From Byssovorax sp. (lineage in GTDB: Bacteria > Myxococcota_A > Polyangia > Polyangiales > Polyangiaceae): DNA of 64,000 bases. The first letter of the stretch is position 1; each line of letters opens with the position of its first letter. Position numbers and translations under genes: made by a program. The stretch is taken from contig JANYGI010000079.1 of assembly GCA_025362495.1 (NCBI GenBank), positions 1 through 64,000 of the forward strand, in the 5' to 3' direction. The notes under the pieces were generated by a model. That model was not told the DNA's origin and searched no databases. It was given only the letters and a program-made list of their open reading frames with translations. Positions 28,705-37,986 of the stretch are shown here, in pieces.

Positions 28705-29027
28705 CAGGTGTGCATTCCCGGGATCTTCATCCCCCCGGTGACCTTGGTGATCTCGGCTTCGACCTTCTTGTCCGCCAGCTCGAGCGCGCTGTTGGTGGCC
28801 GCGACGACGGCGTCGAGCGCCATCTCGGCCCCTTCGGCCGCGAGGAACTCCGGATCGATGTTGATCCGCCGCACGCGGCCCTCGCACGTCACCACGACGC
28901 TGATCTTGTCGCCCGCCGAGGTCGCCGTCACCTCGTGGTCCTTCAGGCCCTTCTTGACGTCGTCGATCTTGCGCTGCATCCGGGCTGCCTGGCGCACGAG
29001 CTCGTTCATTCCGCCGCGAAACTGCAT
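28704..29027 (-). CDS. ybaB: YbaB/EbfC family nucleoid-associated protein
   Basis: At 107 residues this has the normal family length. It starts MQFRGGMNELVRQAARMQRK, the coiled dimer helix, then EVTATSAGDKISVVVTCEGRVRRINIDPEFL for the central sheet. A C-terminal helix with NSALELADKKVEAEITKVTGG ends in GMKIPGM, the classic family tail. Members bind DNA as tweezer-shaped dimers and are often linked to recombination. The stop overlaps the recR start by one base. Confidence 0.95.
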   Translation of the reverse strand: MQFRGGMNELVRQAARMQRKIDDVKKGLKDHEVTATSAGDKISVVVTCEGRVRRINIDPEFLAAEGAEMALDAVVAATNSALELADKKVEAEITKVTGGMKIPGMHT

Positions 29028-29131
29028 GGTGGGTCGGGCGTATGCCGCGAACTGGCGCGGGGCGCAACGTCGACCTGAAGGGCCCTCCGTGCCGTCACAA
29101 GCGTCGGCGCGAATCGAGCGGAGGACCGTCG

Positions 29132-29452
29132 TCAGGTCCCCGCCGCCGGCTCGGCGATCGGGGGCGTCGGCTCGACCTTGGCGAGCGCGGCGGCCCGCGG
29201 CTTTCGCCGCCAGCGCGTCGTGATCTTCACCAGGTACACGTTCGCGGCCCCGCTCGCCTTCAGCGCGTCGCGTCGCGCTCGCGCCGGGGCCCTTTCGGTC
29301 CATCCCTCGTCGACCAGGCCGTCGGCGTGGGCCTCGTCGGTGTAGCGGACGCCGAAGCGCACGCCGGTCGTCTCGGTGATCCACTCGTCCTCGTCGCCGA
29401 GGGTGCGGATGGTCGCGATGGCCTTGAGTGCCTTCTGGAGGATGCTGGTCAT
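29132..29452 (-). CDS. Small hypothetical protein (106 residues)
   Basis: The ATG at 29452 has GGAAGAG about 6 bases upstream, which decides the start over an upstream in-frame ATG. The protein (start MTSILQKALKAIATIRTLG) has a short helical N-terminus, a central stretch with GVRFGVRYTDEAHADGLVDEG and a basic segment KITTRWRRKPRAAA. No signal peptide, membrane segment or known domain is seen. It is followed by the ybaB-recR pair on the same strand, 104 bases away. Confidence 0.65.
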   Translation of the reverse strand: MTSILQKALKAIATIRTLGDEDEWITETTGVRFGVRYTDEAHADGLVDEGWTERAPARARRDALKASGAANVYLVKITTRWRRKPRAAALAKVEPTPPIAEPAAGT

Positions 29453-29606
29453 GAGGTCTCTTCCAAGCGGTGAATCGGCGCTGCGAGGTCGGCTGGTCGA
29501 GCGAGGATAGCGGCTCTCCGGGGCGCGACCGAACCGCAAAAGGGCGTCGGGCATGTGCTCAGAGCGTCTGAAGAATACCGTCTCGGGCGCCGCGATCCTG
29601 GCCGTT

Positions 29607-30413
29607 TCACTCCGACCAGCTCACCACGATCGGCCCGCGCGCGGCGAGCGCCGTGAGCTTCGCCGCCAGCGTGGGGCCCGCCGGCAGCGGGACCGTGTGA
29701 CGCAGCTCGAGCGGACACGACTCGTCGCCGTCCTTCAGCCAGAGCCGGAGATCGAACACGATCTCTTCGGCTCCCACGCTCGGCGCCGTCCGCGCGAGAG
29801 GCACCCAGGCGGTACACGGCATCTTCGACAGGCTACGACAGCTCTCCTCCATCGACTCGAAGGTACGCTGAGCGTGCCGGCTCTCGTCGACGCTGGGGTG
29901 GAGGCTGAGCAGGCTATCGGCGGCGGTACGCTCCTCGCCGCTCTCGGCCGGACGGGGCCGATCGCCGAACACCCGACCCAGCGTGTCGTGGAGCGTCCGG
30001 TGCCCGGCGATGCTCTCCCAGCGCGTGCCGTCCTCGCGCACCGAGAGTGCCAGTATCGTCATCTCGCTGTGAGGCCCCTCGGAGACGATGTGTACCGTGA
30101 GCGGGACCAGATCGCCGAAGAGCATCGGCGCCCCGAGCCGGGCGTTGGCCGCGTCGAGCGTCTCGACCGAGAGGGTCAGCGTGGCGTGGTAACGAGCGCC
30201 GACGAGCCTGGTGCCGGCGCGGCGCGCGCGGATCTCGGCCGGCGTCGCGTTGAAGCCACCGGCGTAGGCGAACTGCGCGCAGGCCTTCACCGCCTGGTCC
30301 GAAGCGATCAGCGACTCCAGCGCTGGTCTCTGCGGGGCGGCGCAGCCGAGCGCCGACGACAAGCACCCTGCCGCGGCGAGCGCGACAGCCCACCTCCTCG
30401 ATCCCGTGCTCAT
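29607..30413 (-). CDS. Putative lipoprotein, paralogue of the adjacent gene
   Basis: The ATG at 30413 overlaps the stop of the upstream gene (ATGA), giving 268 residues. A signal peptide and relaxed lipobox are visible (AAAGCLSSALGCAAP). The C-terminal half carries CPLELRHTVPLPAGPTLAAKLTALAARGP. The upstream product ends with a matching CPLDYEVAVPLPDGASFAERVNKLFASGP, so the two are tandem paralogues. No enzyme motif was recognised. It is probably an envelope protein made together with its neighbour. Confidence 0.78.
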   Translation of the reverse strand: MSTGSRRWAVALAAAGCLSSALGCAAPQRPALESLIASDQAVKACAQFAYAGGFNATPAEIRARRAGTRLVGARYHATLTLSVETLDAANARLGAPMLFGDLVPLTVHIVSEGPHSEMTILALSVREDGTRWESIAGHRTLHDTLGRVFGDRPRPAESGEERTAADSLLSLHPSVDESRHAQRTFESMEESCRSLSKMPCTAWVPLARTAPSVGAEEIVFDLRLWLKDGDESCPLELRHTVPLPAGPTLAAKLTALAARGPIVVSWSE

Positions 30414-31351
30414 CGGTCGGCGCCTCCCAGCCACACAGGGCCGCTCGCGAATAGCTTGTTCACCCGCTCGGCAAACGAGGCTCCGTCCGGGAGCGGCACG
30501 GCGACCTCGTAGTCGAGCGGGCACACGTATCCATCGCTCTGGTAACGCCGGTGCTCGAGCCGGACGATGAGCGCGTCGCCGTGGGGATCGGCGCCGCCCA
30601 GCGCAGGCGCTGCGATCTTTGCATTGCGCCGGAGGACGGGCCGGCCGGCGGGCTCCGTCAGGCCCATCGCCATCATCCGTTCACAGGGCGCCTCGAGGGT
30701 CGCCTCGCAGGTGGCGCCGTCGAGCTTCTCCACCAGCGCCAGGACCTCGGTTTGAACGCGGGTGCCCGTGCCGTCGCTGCCCGGCGAGAGCTGCTTCGGT
30801 TGCCACTCGGGCGTGCCGCGAAACCGGGGGCTGAGGTCCTTCACGAAGCCTCCGGCGACGCCTCCGGTCGCGACCAGGACCAGCGCGTCGAGGAGGGCTC
30901 CGGGCCGGCTGAACTTCGGATCGTACGTGGGGTTTCGCGGCGCCTCGACGCCGGCGAGGCGCCACACCTGATCTTCGTGCCACGCGGCGATCGGCGCCTT
31001 GCCTATGTCGGCGCGCGGCTCGAATTTCACGGCGACGCCCGGGTACTCGACGGCTTCGAGCTTCCAGGTCACGAGCGCGGCGTCCGGCGGAAAGATCGGC
31101 TCACCCAGCGTCTTCACGAGCTGCGCCGGGGTCCGCGCGGTGGCGGTGAGCGAGACGCGCGTCCGGGCCAGCAGCGCCGCCCGCATCAGATCGCGATCCG
31201 CGGCGGTGAGCGGCGTCGTCGAGCCGCGCCCCAGGTGGCTGCACGTCGCGTCCCATGCGTCGTTGAACCGGCCTTCGCGCAGGCGATCCGGGATGGAGAC
31301 GGCGCACCCCGCGCACAGCGTCGAGGCCAGAGCAAAGAAGAGCAAGCGCAT
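30410..31351 (-). CDS. Putative lipoprotein, first of a tandem paralogous pair
   Basis: The 313 residues start MRLLFFALASTLCAGCAV, a short signal peptide with a probable lipid-attachment Cys16. An all-beta-looking domain follows, with TWKLEAVEYPGVAVKFEP and a C-terminal CPLDYEVAVPLPDG block shared with the next gene. No catalytic motif was recognised. The gene is translated in coupling with its paralogue through an ATGA overlap, so the pair may make a heteromeric envelope complex; this is an inference from gene order. Confidence 0.78.
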   Translation of the reverse strand: MRLLFFALASTLCAGCAVSIPDRLREGRFNDAWDATCSHLGRGSTTPLTAADRDLMRAALLARTRVSLTATARTPAQLVKTLGEPIFPPDAALVTWKLEAVEYPGVAVKFEPRADIGKAPIAAWHEDQVWRLAGVEAPRNPTYDPKFSRPGALLDALVLVATGGVAGGFVKDLSPRFRGTPEWQPKQLSPGSDGTGTRVQTEVLALVEKLDGATCEATLEAPCERMMAMGLTEPAGRPVLRRNAKIAAPALGGADPHGDALIVRLEHRRYQSDGYVCPLDYEVAVPLPDGASFAERVNKLFASGPVWLGGADR

Positions 31352-31476
31352 GGTCGGCGCACGCTACCAGCCGGCGAACGCGCGGCGCAATCGCCGGGCT
31401 CGGCGCGCCCCCGGCGCCGTCGTCGCGACGCAGCGGCGGCACTGGAGCGCGCGAAAAGGCTTGCATCGAAGGAGAT

Positions 31477-31530
31477 ATGACCCCAACCATGATCTCGATT
31501 TCCAGCCCGAGGAGACAGCGATGCGCGTGA
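31477..31530 (+). other. Possible 17-codon leader peptide overlapping the next gene's start
   Basis: AAGGAG at 31469-31474 lies 2 bases before an ATG at 31477. The frame encodes [17 protein letters not shown] and ends at the TGA at 31528-31530, ten bases inside the lipoprotein gene that starts at 31521. The spacing is shorter than ideal. It could couple or dampen translation of the lipoprotein. Confidence 0.25.
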
Positions 31531-32216
31531 ACACGTTTGCTTGGTTGACCTTGATCACCGCGGCCGCGGTCGGAGGCGTCGAGGCCTGCTCGAGCGATCC
31601 GGTCCTGCAGAACAGCAGCGGCACCACCGGCGCCGGAGGCGGCGCCACCGGCACGACCAGCGGCGAGACGGCGTCTGCGAGCGTCACGTCGACCAGCGCG
31701 GCCTCGACCACGTCGGTGAGCTCCAGCGTCGCGTCCTCGAGCTCCACCGGCGTGGTGGGGCTGATGTGCGGCGCGTCGTCCTGCGCGGACGCCGATCTGG
31801 CCGGCGTGATCACCCTTTCGGCCTGCTGCCCCGACAAGGCGCCGCCGGACAAGTGCGGCCTCGATCTGACGCCCGTCCAGAGCTTCATCGGCGTCGCACT
31901 CGGCTGCGTCGAGCTCAATCAACCCGGCGGTCCCGACAAGGGCTGCCCCGACCAGATGATCGCGGCCATGGGCCAGATGGTCACTCTGCCGGGCTGCTGC
32001 CGTCCGGACATGCTCTGTGGCAACACGGTCGACTTCACGATGTTCGCCCCGGGCCTCGACTTCGGCTGCGTCAACGGCGCCACGTTCATGGATGGCGGCG
32101 CGCCGTCGGCGTGCGGCGGCGGCACGAGCAGCAGCAGCGGTGGCAGCAGCAGCGCCAGCAGCGGCAGCAGCGGCAGCGGCAGCGCCAGCGGCAGCAGCAG
32201 CAGCACTGGGCCCTGA
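31521..32216 (+). CDS. Cys-rich lipoprotein with Ser/Gly linkers
   Basis: GAGGAGA lies 6 bases upstream of the ATG at 31521. The 231-residue protein has a signal peptide ending GGVEAC, a Gly/Thr/Ser linker (about residues 35-75) and a globular Cys-rich domain ([43 protein letters not shown]). It ends in a roughly 30-residue Ser/Gly tail. Regular Cys pairs suggest disulfides outside the cytoplasm. The domain is not one I can name; similar Cys-rich lipoproteins are common in Polyangiaceae. The DUF5722-type gene follows on the same strand after about 100 bases. Confidence 0.82.
   Translation: MRVNTFAWLTLITAAAVGGVEACSSDPVLQNSSGTTGAGGGATGTTSGETASASVTSTSAASTTSVSSSVASSSSTGVVGLMCGASSCADADLAGVITLSACCPDKAPPDKCGLDLTPVQSFIGVALGCVELNQPGGPDKGCPDQMIAAMGQMVTLPGCCRPDMLCGNTVDFTMFAPGLDFGCVNGATFMDGGAPSACGGGTSSSSGGSSSASSGSSGSGSASGSSSSTGP
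32126..32208 (+). repeat. Slippage-prone AGC-rich tract encoding the Ser/Gly tail
   Basis: A run of GGC and AGC codons in 6-, 9- and 12-base near-repeats encodes the C-terminal Ser/Gly tail of the 31521 lipoprotein. Such tracts change length readily by replication slippage. Confidence 0.7.
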
Positions 32217-32319
32217 GCGAGATACGGAATCACGAGCGAGCGAGATCGGGAGTGAGCGCGCCGCCGCGGGAAGGTCCGCGGCGGCCGCGCGCGCAAACTG
32301 CTCTGGACAGGATGGCACC

Positions 32320-34086
32320 ATGATTCGTGGATCCCGATCACGCGCGCTCTCAACGCTCCTCGGCGCTCCCTGGGCGCTCGCGCTCCTCGCCGGCTGCGGC
32401 GGCAACGCGCAACCCACGGCCGCCACCGGCTCCGGCGGCGCGCCGAGCACCGCTGGAAACGGCGGCGCGACCACCGGCGGACTCGGTGGCTCCGCGGCGA
32501 CCACCACCGGAGCCGGAGGCGCCTCGACGACTGGCTCTGACGCTGCGAGCGCCTCGGCCTCGGGCGCTTCCTCGTCCTCCACGGGCGCGGGCGGCGGCCC
32601 GGATCTCCCGCTCCCCTACCCCACGCGAACGGCCTATCGCATCAAGGGCCTCCAGCCGGACTTCTGGGCCAACAAGGACGAGGTCGCGGGCAACAACGCC
32701 GGCGGCGTCTCGATGAATCTCGTCTGGGCGAGCTGGGAGGGCACCGTCAAGGCCCCTCCCTGCGCTGCGACAGAAGAGGAATACTCCGGCCACTGCTACA
32801 CGGTCGACGCCAACGTCGATGCGTCGATCGCCGAGTACACGGCCAAGGGCGTCGTCGTCACCTCGGTGACGTACGGAGTCCCGGCCTGGTCCCGGATCGA
32901 TAATTGCTCCCCGGTTTCCCCTGGATTCGAGATCTTCTGCGCCCCGAAAGACGCCGCCGATTACGGCCGCTTCGCCGGCATGCTGGCCCGCCGCTACGAC
33001 GGCAAGCACGGCCACGGCCGCATCGCCGACTTCGTGATTCACAACGAGGTCAACGCCAACGACTGGTTCGACATCGGCTGTGGCCAGGGCACCCCCTGCG
33101 ACACCAACGCCTGGATCACCGCCTACGCGGCCAGCTACTCGGCGGCCTACGACGCCATCGCCAAAGAGCAGTCCACGGCCAAGGTCCTGGTCTCGCTCGA
33201 TCACCACTTCGGCGCCGTCTTCGACACGCCCGCCGCGCAGAACCCGCTCCTGTCGGGCTCCACGCTGCTCACCGGCTTCGCGGCGAAGATTGGCAATCGC
33301 GCCTGGCGCGTCGCCTACCACCCGTACCCGCCCAACCTGCTCGCCCCGCAGTTCTCGCCCGACGATCTCCCGAAGGTCACCTACGGCAACCTCGGCGTCC
33401 TCGCCGGCTGGCTTCGCAAGACGTTTCCGAACACCCCCTCGGCCTGGGAGATCCAGCTCACCGAGAGCGGCGTCAACTCCCTCGCTCCTGGATCCACGCC
33501 GGCCGGCCAGGTCACGGGCCTCTGCAACTCGTTCCACAACGTGCTCGGAACGCCTGGAATCGAGAGCTACATCTACCATCGCATGAAGGATCACCCGGTC
33601 GAGACGGCGTCCGGCCTCGGCCTCGGCCTCCACGACGAGAACGGCATGCCCAAGCCCGCCTGGACTACGTGGGCCCTCGCGAACCGCAACGATCTCAACC
33701 CGCCGCAGCTCTCGTGCGGCTTCGAGGATCTGCCGTACACGCGCCTGACGCGCAGCTACAAGGCCTCTCGCGGCCACTGGGCCTCTTCGCGCGTGCCGCC
33801 GCCGGGCTTCACGCTGGAGCAGTCGTGGAAGCTGCTCCGCGACCCGGCCGCGCAAACGGTGATGCTGTATGAGTGCGCCGTCGGGCAGCACAATTTCATC
33901 GCCAAGGATGTGAACTGCGAAGGCCAGCAGCCGATGGGGCCTGTGGGCTATGCGTACACCGCGGCGCAGCCCGGGAGCGTGGATCTGCACCGTTGCAGGA
34001 TAGGCCCGGGCGTCGACCATTTCGTGGGGCCGGCGGGCTGCGAGGGGCAGATCGACGAAGGGTCGCTCGGGTATGTCGTGCCCTGA
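32320..34086 (+). CDS. DUF5722-type putative secreted glycoside hydrolase (lipoprotein)
   Basis: The ATG at 32320 gives 588 residues with signal peptide LALLAGC (lipid Cys26) and a Gly/Ala/Ser/Thr linker to about residue 95. The TIM-barrel-like domain has [15 protein letters not shown] with Glu243, the expected acid/base position, and [11 protein letters not shown] with Glu382, the expected nucleophile position in clan [14 protein letters not shown] and [10 protein letters not shown] are also seen, as in DUF5722 proteins. The last 100 residues ([26 protein letters not shown]) form a Cys-containing domain that may bind carbohydrate. It is probably anchored on the cell surface; the substrate is unknown. 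Confidence 0.8.
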   Translation: MIRGSRSRALSTLLGAPWALALLAGCGGNAQPTAATGSGGAPSTAGNGGATTGGLGGSAATTTGAGGASTTGSDAASASASGASSSSTGAGGGPDLPLPYPTRTAYRIKGLQPDFWANKDEVAGNNAGGVSMNLVWASWEGTVKAPPCAATEEEYSGHCYTVDANVDASIAEYTAKGVVVTSVTYGVPAWSRIDNCSPVSPGFEIFCAPKDAADYGRFAGMLARRYDGKHGHGRIADFVIHNEVNANDWFDIGCGQGTPCDTNAWITAYAASYSAAYDAIAKEQSTAKVLVSLDHHFGAVFDTPAAQNPLLSGSTLLTGFAAKIGNRAWRVAYHPYPPNLLAPQFSPDDLPKVTYGNLGVLAGWLRKTFPNTPSAWEIQLTESGVNSLAPGSTPAGQVTGLCNSFHNVLGTPGIESYIYHRMKDHPVETASGLGLGLHDENGMPKPAWTTWALANRNDLNPPQLSCGFEDLPYTRLTRSYKASRGHWASSRVPPPGFTLEQSWKLLRDPAAQTVMLYECAVGQHNFIAKDVNCEGQQPMGPVGYAYTAAQPGSVDLHRCRIGPGVDHFVGPAGCEGQIDEGSLGYVVP

Positions 34087-34106
34087 ATGGGCAAATCAAG
34101 GCACGC

Positions 34107-35843
34107 TTACTCCTTGGATTTGGGCTCTCGGCTTTCTACACGCCAGACACCGACGGCGAGGTTGGCGAGAGCCTCTTGACGGCTTCGAAGCGTTGCGGGG
34201 GTCCACTCTTTCGCGACGATGCGGCGAGTCAGTGAATACCTACTTTTTCGATAGACTGCTCGTTTTCGGTCGTAGCCCGCTGCCCCCAACCCGGCGTTCA
34301 AGGAATGCTCCATGGGCGTGAGGTTTCCCAGACGCGTCGTATCGCGCAGTCGATCTTCGGGGGAGAATGTTTCCCATTCCGGGCCAGGATTTTCCGGGAG
34401 AATGTGCTCCATGGTGACATCGCCAAGCTCGAAGTTGATTGTCTGCCCACCCGCTGCCGCTTCGAGTTCGCCCATGAGATACCGGAGCCACCGCTTTCGC
34501 GAGCCCTTCGGGTCGATGCTCAGCACGGCGAACTGGGCACGGAACTCGTCGTCAGAGGGCGTGATGTCGGCGAGAGCACGGGCGATCGAGTGTGGACTCT
34601 TGAGCTCGCCGTTCGCGATACGAATTGCGGTCGACTGATTGGCGCGTTGCACGTCTCCCGTGTTGACTCGAACGACAGTGGCCCGAACGGAGATCATCAC
34701 CAGGTTCCCGAGCAAGCGCGAGAGCTTTTCGGGCCGATCCGCAAGCTGCTGGTAAGCTGCGAGAATCACCGGACGATACTGGTGAGCACCCAGGATATCG
34801 AGTACAAAAACGCTCTTTCGGGCTTCTGGGAAGTCGACCCAGAACTCGTCATTCGGATCGTCGAGCGCGGAGTAGACGTCCGCAGCGGCGCGCAGCTCGC
34901 GAAGGAAGTCGAATACGGACTGCTCGTGAGGAACCAAGCGTTTCACTTCGGAGAAAACACGCTTTTCACGCAGTTCGGGGACTGTTGCCGCGAGTTTGTG
35001 AAAGAGCAAGGAAGCAACCTGGGGCATCGGGACCAAGCGGAGGATCTGCTCCCACAACAAGCGAGCCTGGTCGAGATCGCTGCTCCCTCCCTTTGCGGCC
35101 ATCGCGAAGACGAAGTTCTTCAGCAAATCCGCGGTGCCAAGCGCGACCCCACGCGCATTGAGAGTCTCGAAGACTGCGAACGCGGTTTCGTCGTCTTGAA
35201 CGGTGATCGAGATGAATCGGAGGCGGGGAGCGATGACCTCTTCCAGAAAGCGAGCAAGCTCGGGGCCGTCAGCGTTCTCCCCTAGATGCTTACGCACGGC
35301 ATTGTCGAAGAAGACAAACGCGCGATAAAGGCGTTTTTCGGACCCCTTCAGTGCCGCGGGGCGCGGGGGAGAAACACCTTGAACGAGGTAGGTTTGGTAG
35401 AACGCGTTATCCGTCGCGTTCAGCTCGAGGCGGCTCCGGTGCTGGAGCGAGGCTGAGTCCTTCGTGCTGACAAATCTCTCTCGGAGCAACCTGGCTCGCT
35501 CGAGGTTGTCTTTGGCGTCGACAGCGCCGGTCTTCGCCAACTGCTCGACTCGAATGATGATCGCGAGCGACAGCAGGCTGAGGGTGACGAGCCTCTGCTG
35601 TCCATCAATGATGTTCATCAACCCCCGTTCGCGAGTCGGCTGCAGCACGAGCGCTCCGAGGTAATGGTTGCCCGGCTCTCCGCTCGACGTTCCGAGCTCG
35701 CGAATGTCGGCCCACAACTCGGACCATTCGGTCTCGTCCCATGCGTAGTCGCGCTGGAACATCGGGACGGTGTAGCGCTTGCCGTTGCTCAGTATGTCGG
35801 CCAGCGTGGCGGGGTTGGCGGTCAGTTCTTCGCGGATCGGCAT
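34107..35843 (-). CDS. GmrSD-like protein (DUF262 + DUF1524), putative anti-phage nuclease
   Basis: The 578-residue protein starts at ATG 35843. The DUF262 (GmrS-like) part has FQRDYAWDETEW at about 29-40 and IIDGQQRLVTL at about 78-88, a ParB/Srx-like nucleotide-binding fold. The DUF1524 (GmrD-like) HNH end has MEHILPENPG (His480) and RLGNLTPMEHSLNAGLG (Asn507). Fused GmrSD proteins are type IV restriction enzymes that cut modified, often glucosylated, phage DNA. Related DUF262-DUF1524 proteins act in BREX and phosphorothioate defence. No partner defence gene is adjacent. Base composition is visibly more A+T-rich than neighbours, suggesting recent acquisition. Confidence 0.92.
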   Translation of the reverse strand: MPIREELTANPATLADILSNGKRYTVPMFQRDYAWDETEWSELWADIRELGTSSGEPGNHYLGALVLQPTRERGLMNIIDGQQRLVTLSLLSLAIIIRVEQLAKTGAVDAKDNLERARLLRERFVSTKDSASLQHRSRLELNATDNAFYQTYLVQGVSPPRPAALKGSEKRLYRAFVFFDNAVRKHLGENADGPELARFLEEVIAPRLRFISITVQDDETAFAVFETLNARGVALGTADLLKNFVFAMAAKGGSSDLDQARLLWEQILRLVPMPQVASLLFHKLAATVPELREKRVFSEVKRLVPHEQSVFDFLRELRAAADVYSALDDPNDEFWVDFPEARKSVFVLDILGAHQYRPVILAAYQQLADRPEKLSRLLGNLVMISVRATVVRVNTGDVQRANQSTAIRIANGELKSPHSIARALADITPSDDEFRAQFAVLSIDPKGSRKRWLRYLMGELEAAAGGQTINFELGDVTMEHILPENPGPEWETFSPEDRLRDTTRLGNLTPMEHSLNAGLGAAGYDRKRAVYRKSRYSLTRRIVAKEWTPATLRSRQEALANLAVGVWRVESREPKSKE

Positions 35844-36343
35844 CGGGAACGACTACCACATGGCGGTCCCAGAGGAAACCGCAGCAGGACCGCGCATCCC
35901 ACAACTGGCGAGTGGAGACGAAGCGGTCGCTCTCGGGCGCATTCATGTCGACGACGTGCCCATTGGATGATTGCGCTTGGCGTTCGCCCTGCCGACGCCG
36001 GTCGCGCAACCCCGGACGCTTCGCGCCGACCTGCGAGCAGCCGGCGATCCTCGACGTTGATCTCAAGATCCCCGGGGCGCCTCGACGAAGCCTTCCTCCG
36101 CCGTCGCGGGCGCTTCCATAAGCTCCGCGAAGCCTTCCGTCGCCTCCGTGAACCTTCCGCCGCCGCCGCCGAGGCGCCAGCGCCTTCAAATCAAGCCTCC
36201 CGCGCGCGCCCTCAAACGTCGCGCGCTCCAAATGAAGCGATTTTCCGACAAATGAGGCCTTCAAGACGGCGACGGAAGCTCCCGGCAGGCCACGGAAGCT
36301 CCCCGGCTCGCGGAAATCACCGCGGCCAGCCGCCGCGCAGCCT
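35844..36343. other. 500-base gap with short repeats, no gene
   Basis: No convincing reading frame is seen between the GmrSD-like gene and the next gene. ACGGAAGCTCCCGGC occurs at 36272-36286 and almost again at 36292-36307. CTTCCGTCGCC near 36134-36145 is inverted relative to GGCGACGGAAG near 36268-36278. This may be a scar of past insertion or deletion. Confidence 0.5.
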
Positions 36344-37081
36344 CTACTTCGGGCTCTTCGGATCCTCGCCGTTGCCCGTGGCCTTCTTCACGGGCGACTT
36401 GCGGTTCGCGAGCCCGAGCCGGATCCGGTAGCTCTTCTTCTTCACCACCGCGCGCGCCGCGGCCGCCCACTCGTCATACCAGTCGCGCAGCTTGGTCAGC
36501 GCCTGGACTCGCTCCTCGTGCGTTTGGGTCGCGGGTTGCTCCGGAAGCGTCTCCGTCGGGCCCAGCGCCACCTCGACGAGCTTCTGCAACCGCGCCCGCT
36601 CCGCCTTGTCGAGCCCCCGCGTGGCGAGCAGCTCGACGGCCTTCTTGTCGTCCTTCTTGGTGCCGCTCCGATCGGGATCGGTACCGCCTTCGAGCGCGTC
36701 GATGCGCGTCAAGAACGTGGCGACCCCGTGCACTGCGGCATCCCCGGTGGAGGGTGATAGGTCGTTGAAGACGTACATCCCGGCCCCAGGGTGGTGGCGC
36801 TTGAGCGTGGCGCCGAACCGGCCAAAGGCCGGCTCGTCCCACTGGTCGAGCTCGGCCTTTGCGGCGCGCTGCGCCCTCGCGTCACCCGTGTCTTGCGCAG
36901 CGGTGAGCCCTCTCGGCGCAGCCAGACAGGCAAAGAGAAGGGTGCGACCTTCGACGATGGCTTGATCGGTCATCCCTGCGTCGGAGAGCAAGGTACGGAT
37001 GGTGGCGACCGCGCCGATGCCGCTCAGGAGCCGGGTTGCCCGGTCGGGAGTTGCCTCGAGTATCTGGGGAGAATATGCCAT
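36344..37081 (-). CDS. Hypothetical protein (245 residues)
   Basis: The ATG at 37081 has GAGAGG about 7 bases upstream, which decides the start. The product begins MAYSPQILEATPDRATRLLSG and is mostly helical with charged stretches (KKDDKKAVELLATRGLDKAERARLQKLVEVAL) and a basic C-terminus (VVKKKSYRIRLGLANRKSPVKK). There is no signal peptide, membrane segment or known domain. It lies between decayed or accessory genes, about 75 bases downstream of the RCC1 pseudogene on the same strand. Confidence 0.72.
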   Translation of the reverse strand: MAYSPQILEATPDRATRLLSGIGAVATIRTLLSDAGMTDQAIVEGRTLLFACLAAPRGLTAAQDTGDARAQRAAKAELDQWDEPAFGRFGATLKRHHPGAGMYVFNDLSPSTGDAAVHGVATFLTRIDALEGGTDPDRSGTKKDDKKAVELLATRGLDKAERARLQKLVEVALGPTETLPEQPATQTHEERVQALTKLRDWYDEWAAAARAVVKKKSYRIRLGLANRKSPVKKATGNGEDPKSPK

Positions 37082-37156
37082 GGGGGATCCTCTCGCGGTG
37101 TGCAATGTGCCCGCTCTTTCGTGCCGGGCGGAGGTGAGAATAAACGCCGCCCATGA

Positions 37157-37850
37157 CGGTCTGTTGTCGTGCCGTCTCCGATCTGCCCGGAAGAATTGTT
37201 ACCCCAGGTCCAGACGGTACCATCCGACTTCAACGCCGCGCAGCCTAACGATCCAGCCGCCACAGCGGTGACGCCGCCAAGGCCGCTCACTTGCGCCGGC
37301 GCGCTGTGATCGATGATCGTGCCGTCCCCGAGCTGACCATAGGAGTTGTCCCCCCAGGCCCACACGGTGCCGTCCGACTTCAAGGCAATGCTGTGGGCGT
37401 CGCCCACCGCGACGGCCAGGCCAGCAGGGTCCCATCGGACTTCAAGGCGACCGTGTGAAGAAACCCCGCCGACACCGCGGTGACGCCGCCGAGGCCACCA
37501 ACGAACACCGGCGTGTGGCGATCGACCATCGTGGCGCCGTCCCCGATCTGGCCATGGTCGTCGTCGCCCACGCCCTCGACCGTGCCATCGAGCCTCACCG
37601 CCATGGTGTGGAAGGTGCCCGCCGAGAGGTTCCCGGCCACGCAGCGCGCAGGGTTCCCGTTGCAGTCACCCACGCTGCCCGCTCCCACCGTCAACGCCGC
37701 TCGCGCCTCGCCCGTCACCTCCGACGACGGGCTCGCAACCCGCCCTCCCCCGTCGCCGCGAGCGCCAGTCCCCGACGAGTCGAGTCCGCAGCCTCCGGCG
37801 AGCACGACCAGCGAAGCCAGCCAGAGCGGCAGAGAGGATCGAGAGTTCAT
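37157..37850 (-). pseudogene. RCC1-repeat lipoprotein, frameshifted by internal deletion and truncated
   Basis: The ATG at 37850 has GGAAGGA upstream and starts a signal peptide, LASLVVLAGGCGLDSSG. RCC1 repeats follow (GTFHTMAVRLDGTVEGVGDDDHGQIGDG, then FLHTVALKSDGTLLAW). At about 37411-37420 the frame shifts: LLAW runs into a nonsense tail ending at 37380. The adjacent frame resumes mid-repeat with AVAVGDAHSIALKSDGTVWAWGDNSYGQLGDGT and goes on to NNSSGQIGDGTTTDR. The pattern fits loss of most of one roughly 50-residue repeat unit out of frame. Similarity stops near 37157, so the C-terminal repeats are also gone. Intact relatives are surface lipoproteins with several RCC1 blades. Confidence 0.85.
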
Positions 37851-37986
37851 CGTGGCAGTTCCTTCCGGCGAGCGGAGCGCAAGTTGCACCTGAAACCCCC
37901 CTGGAGAAGGGCGACCTTACCAGGCCAATTGGGCTGGACGAGATCCGGTACTCAGACGCGAGCGCGCGAGGCGAGTCAAGCCTCCC

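Noticed and set aside
35605-36264. A 219-residue minus-strand frame across the GmrSD start
   Set aside because: It overlaps the start of the GmrSD-like gene in another frame and has no domain or ribosome site.
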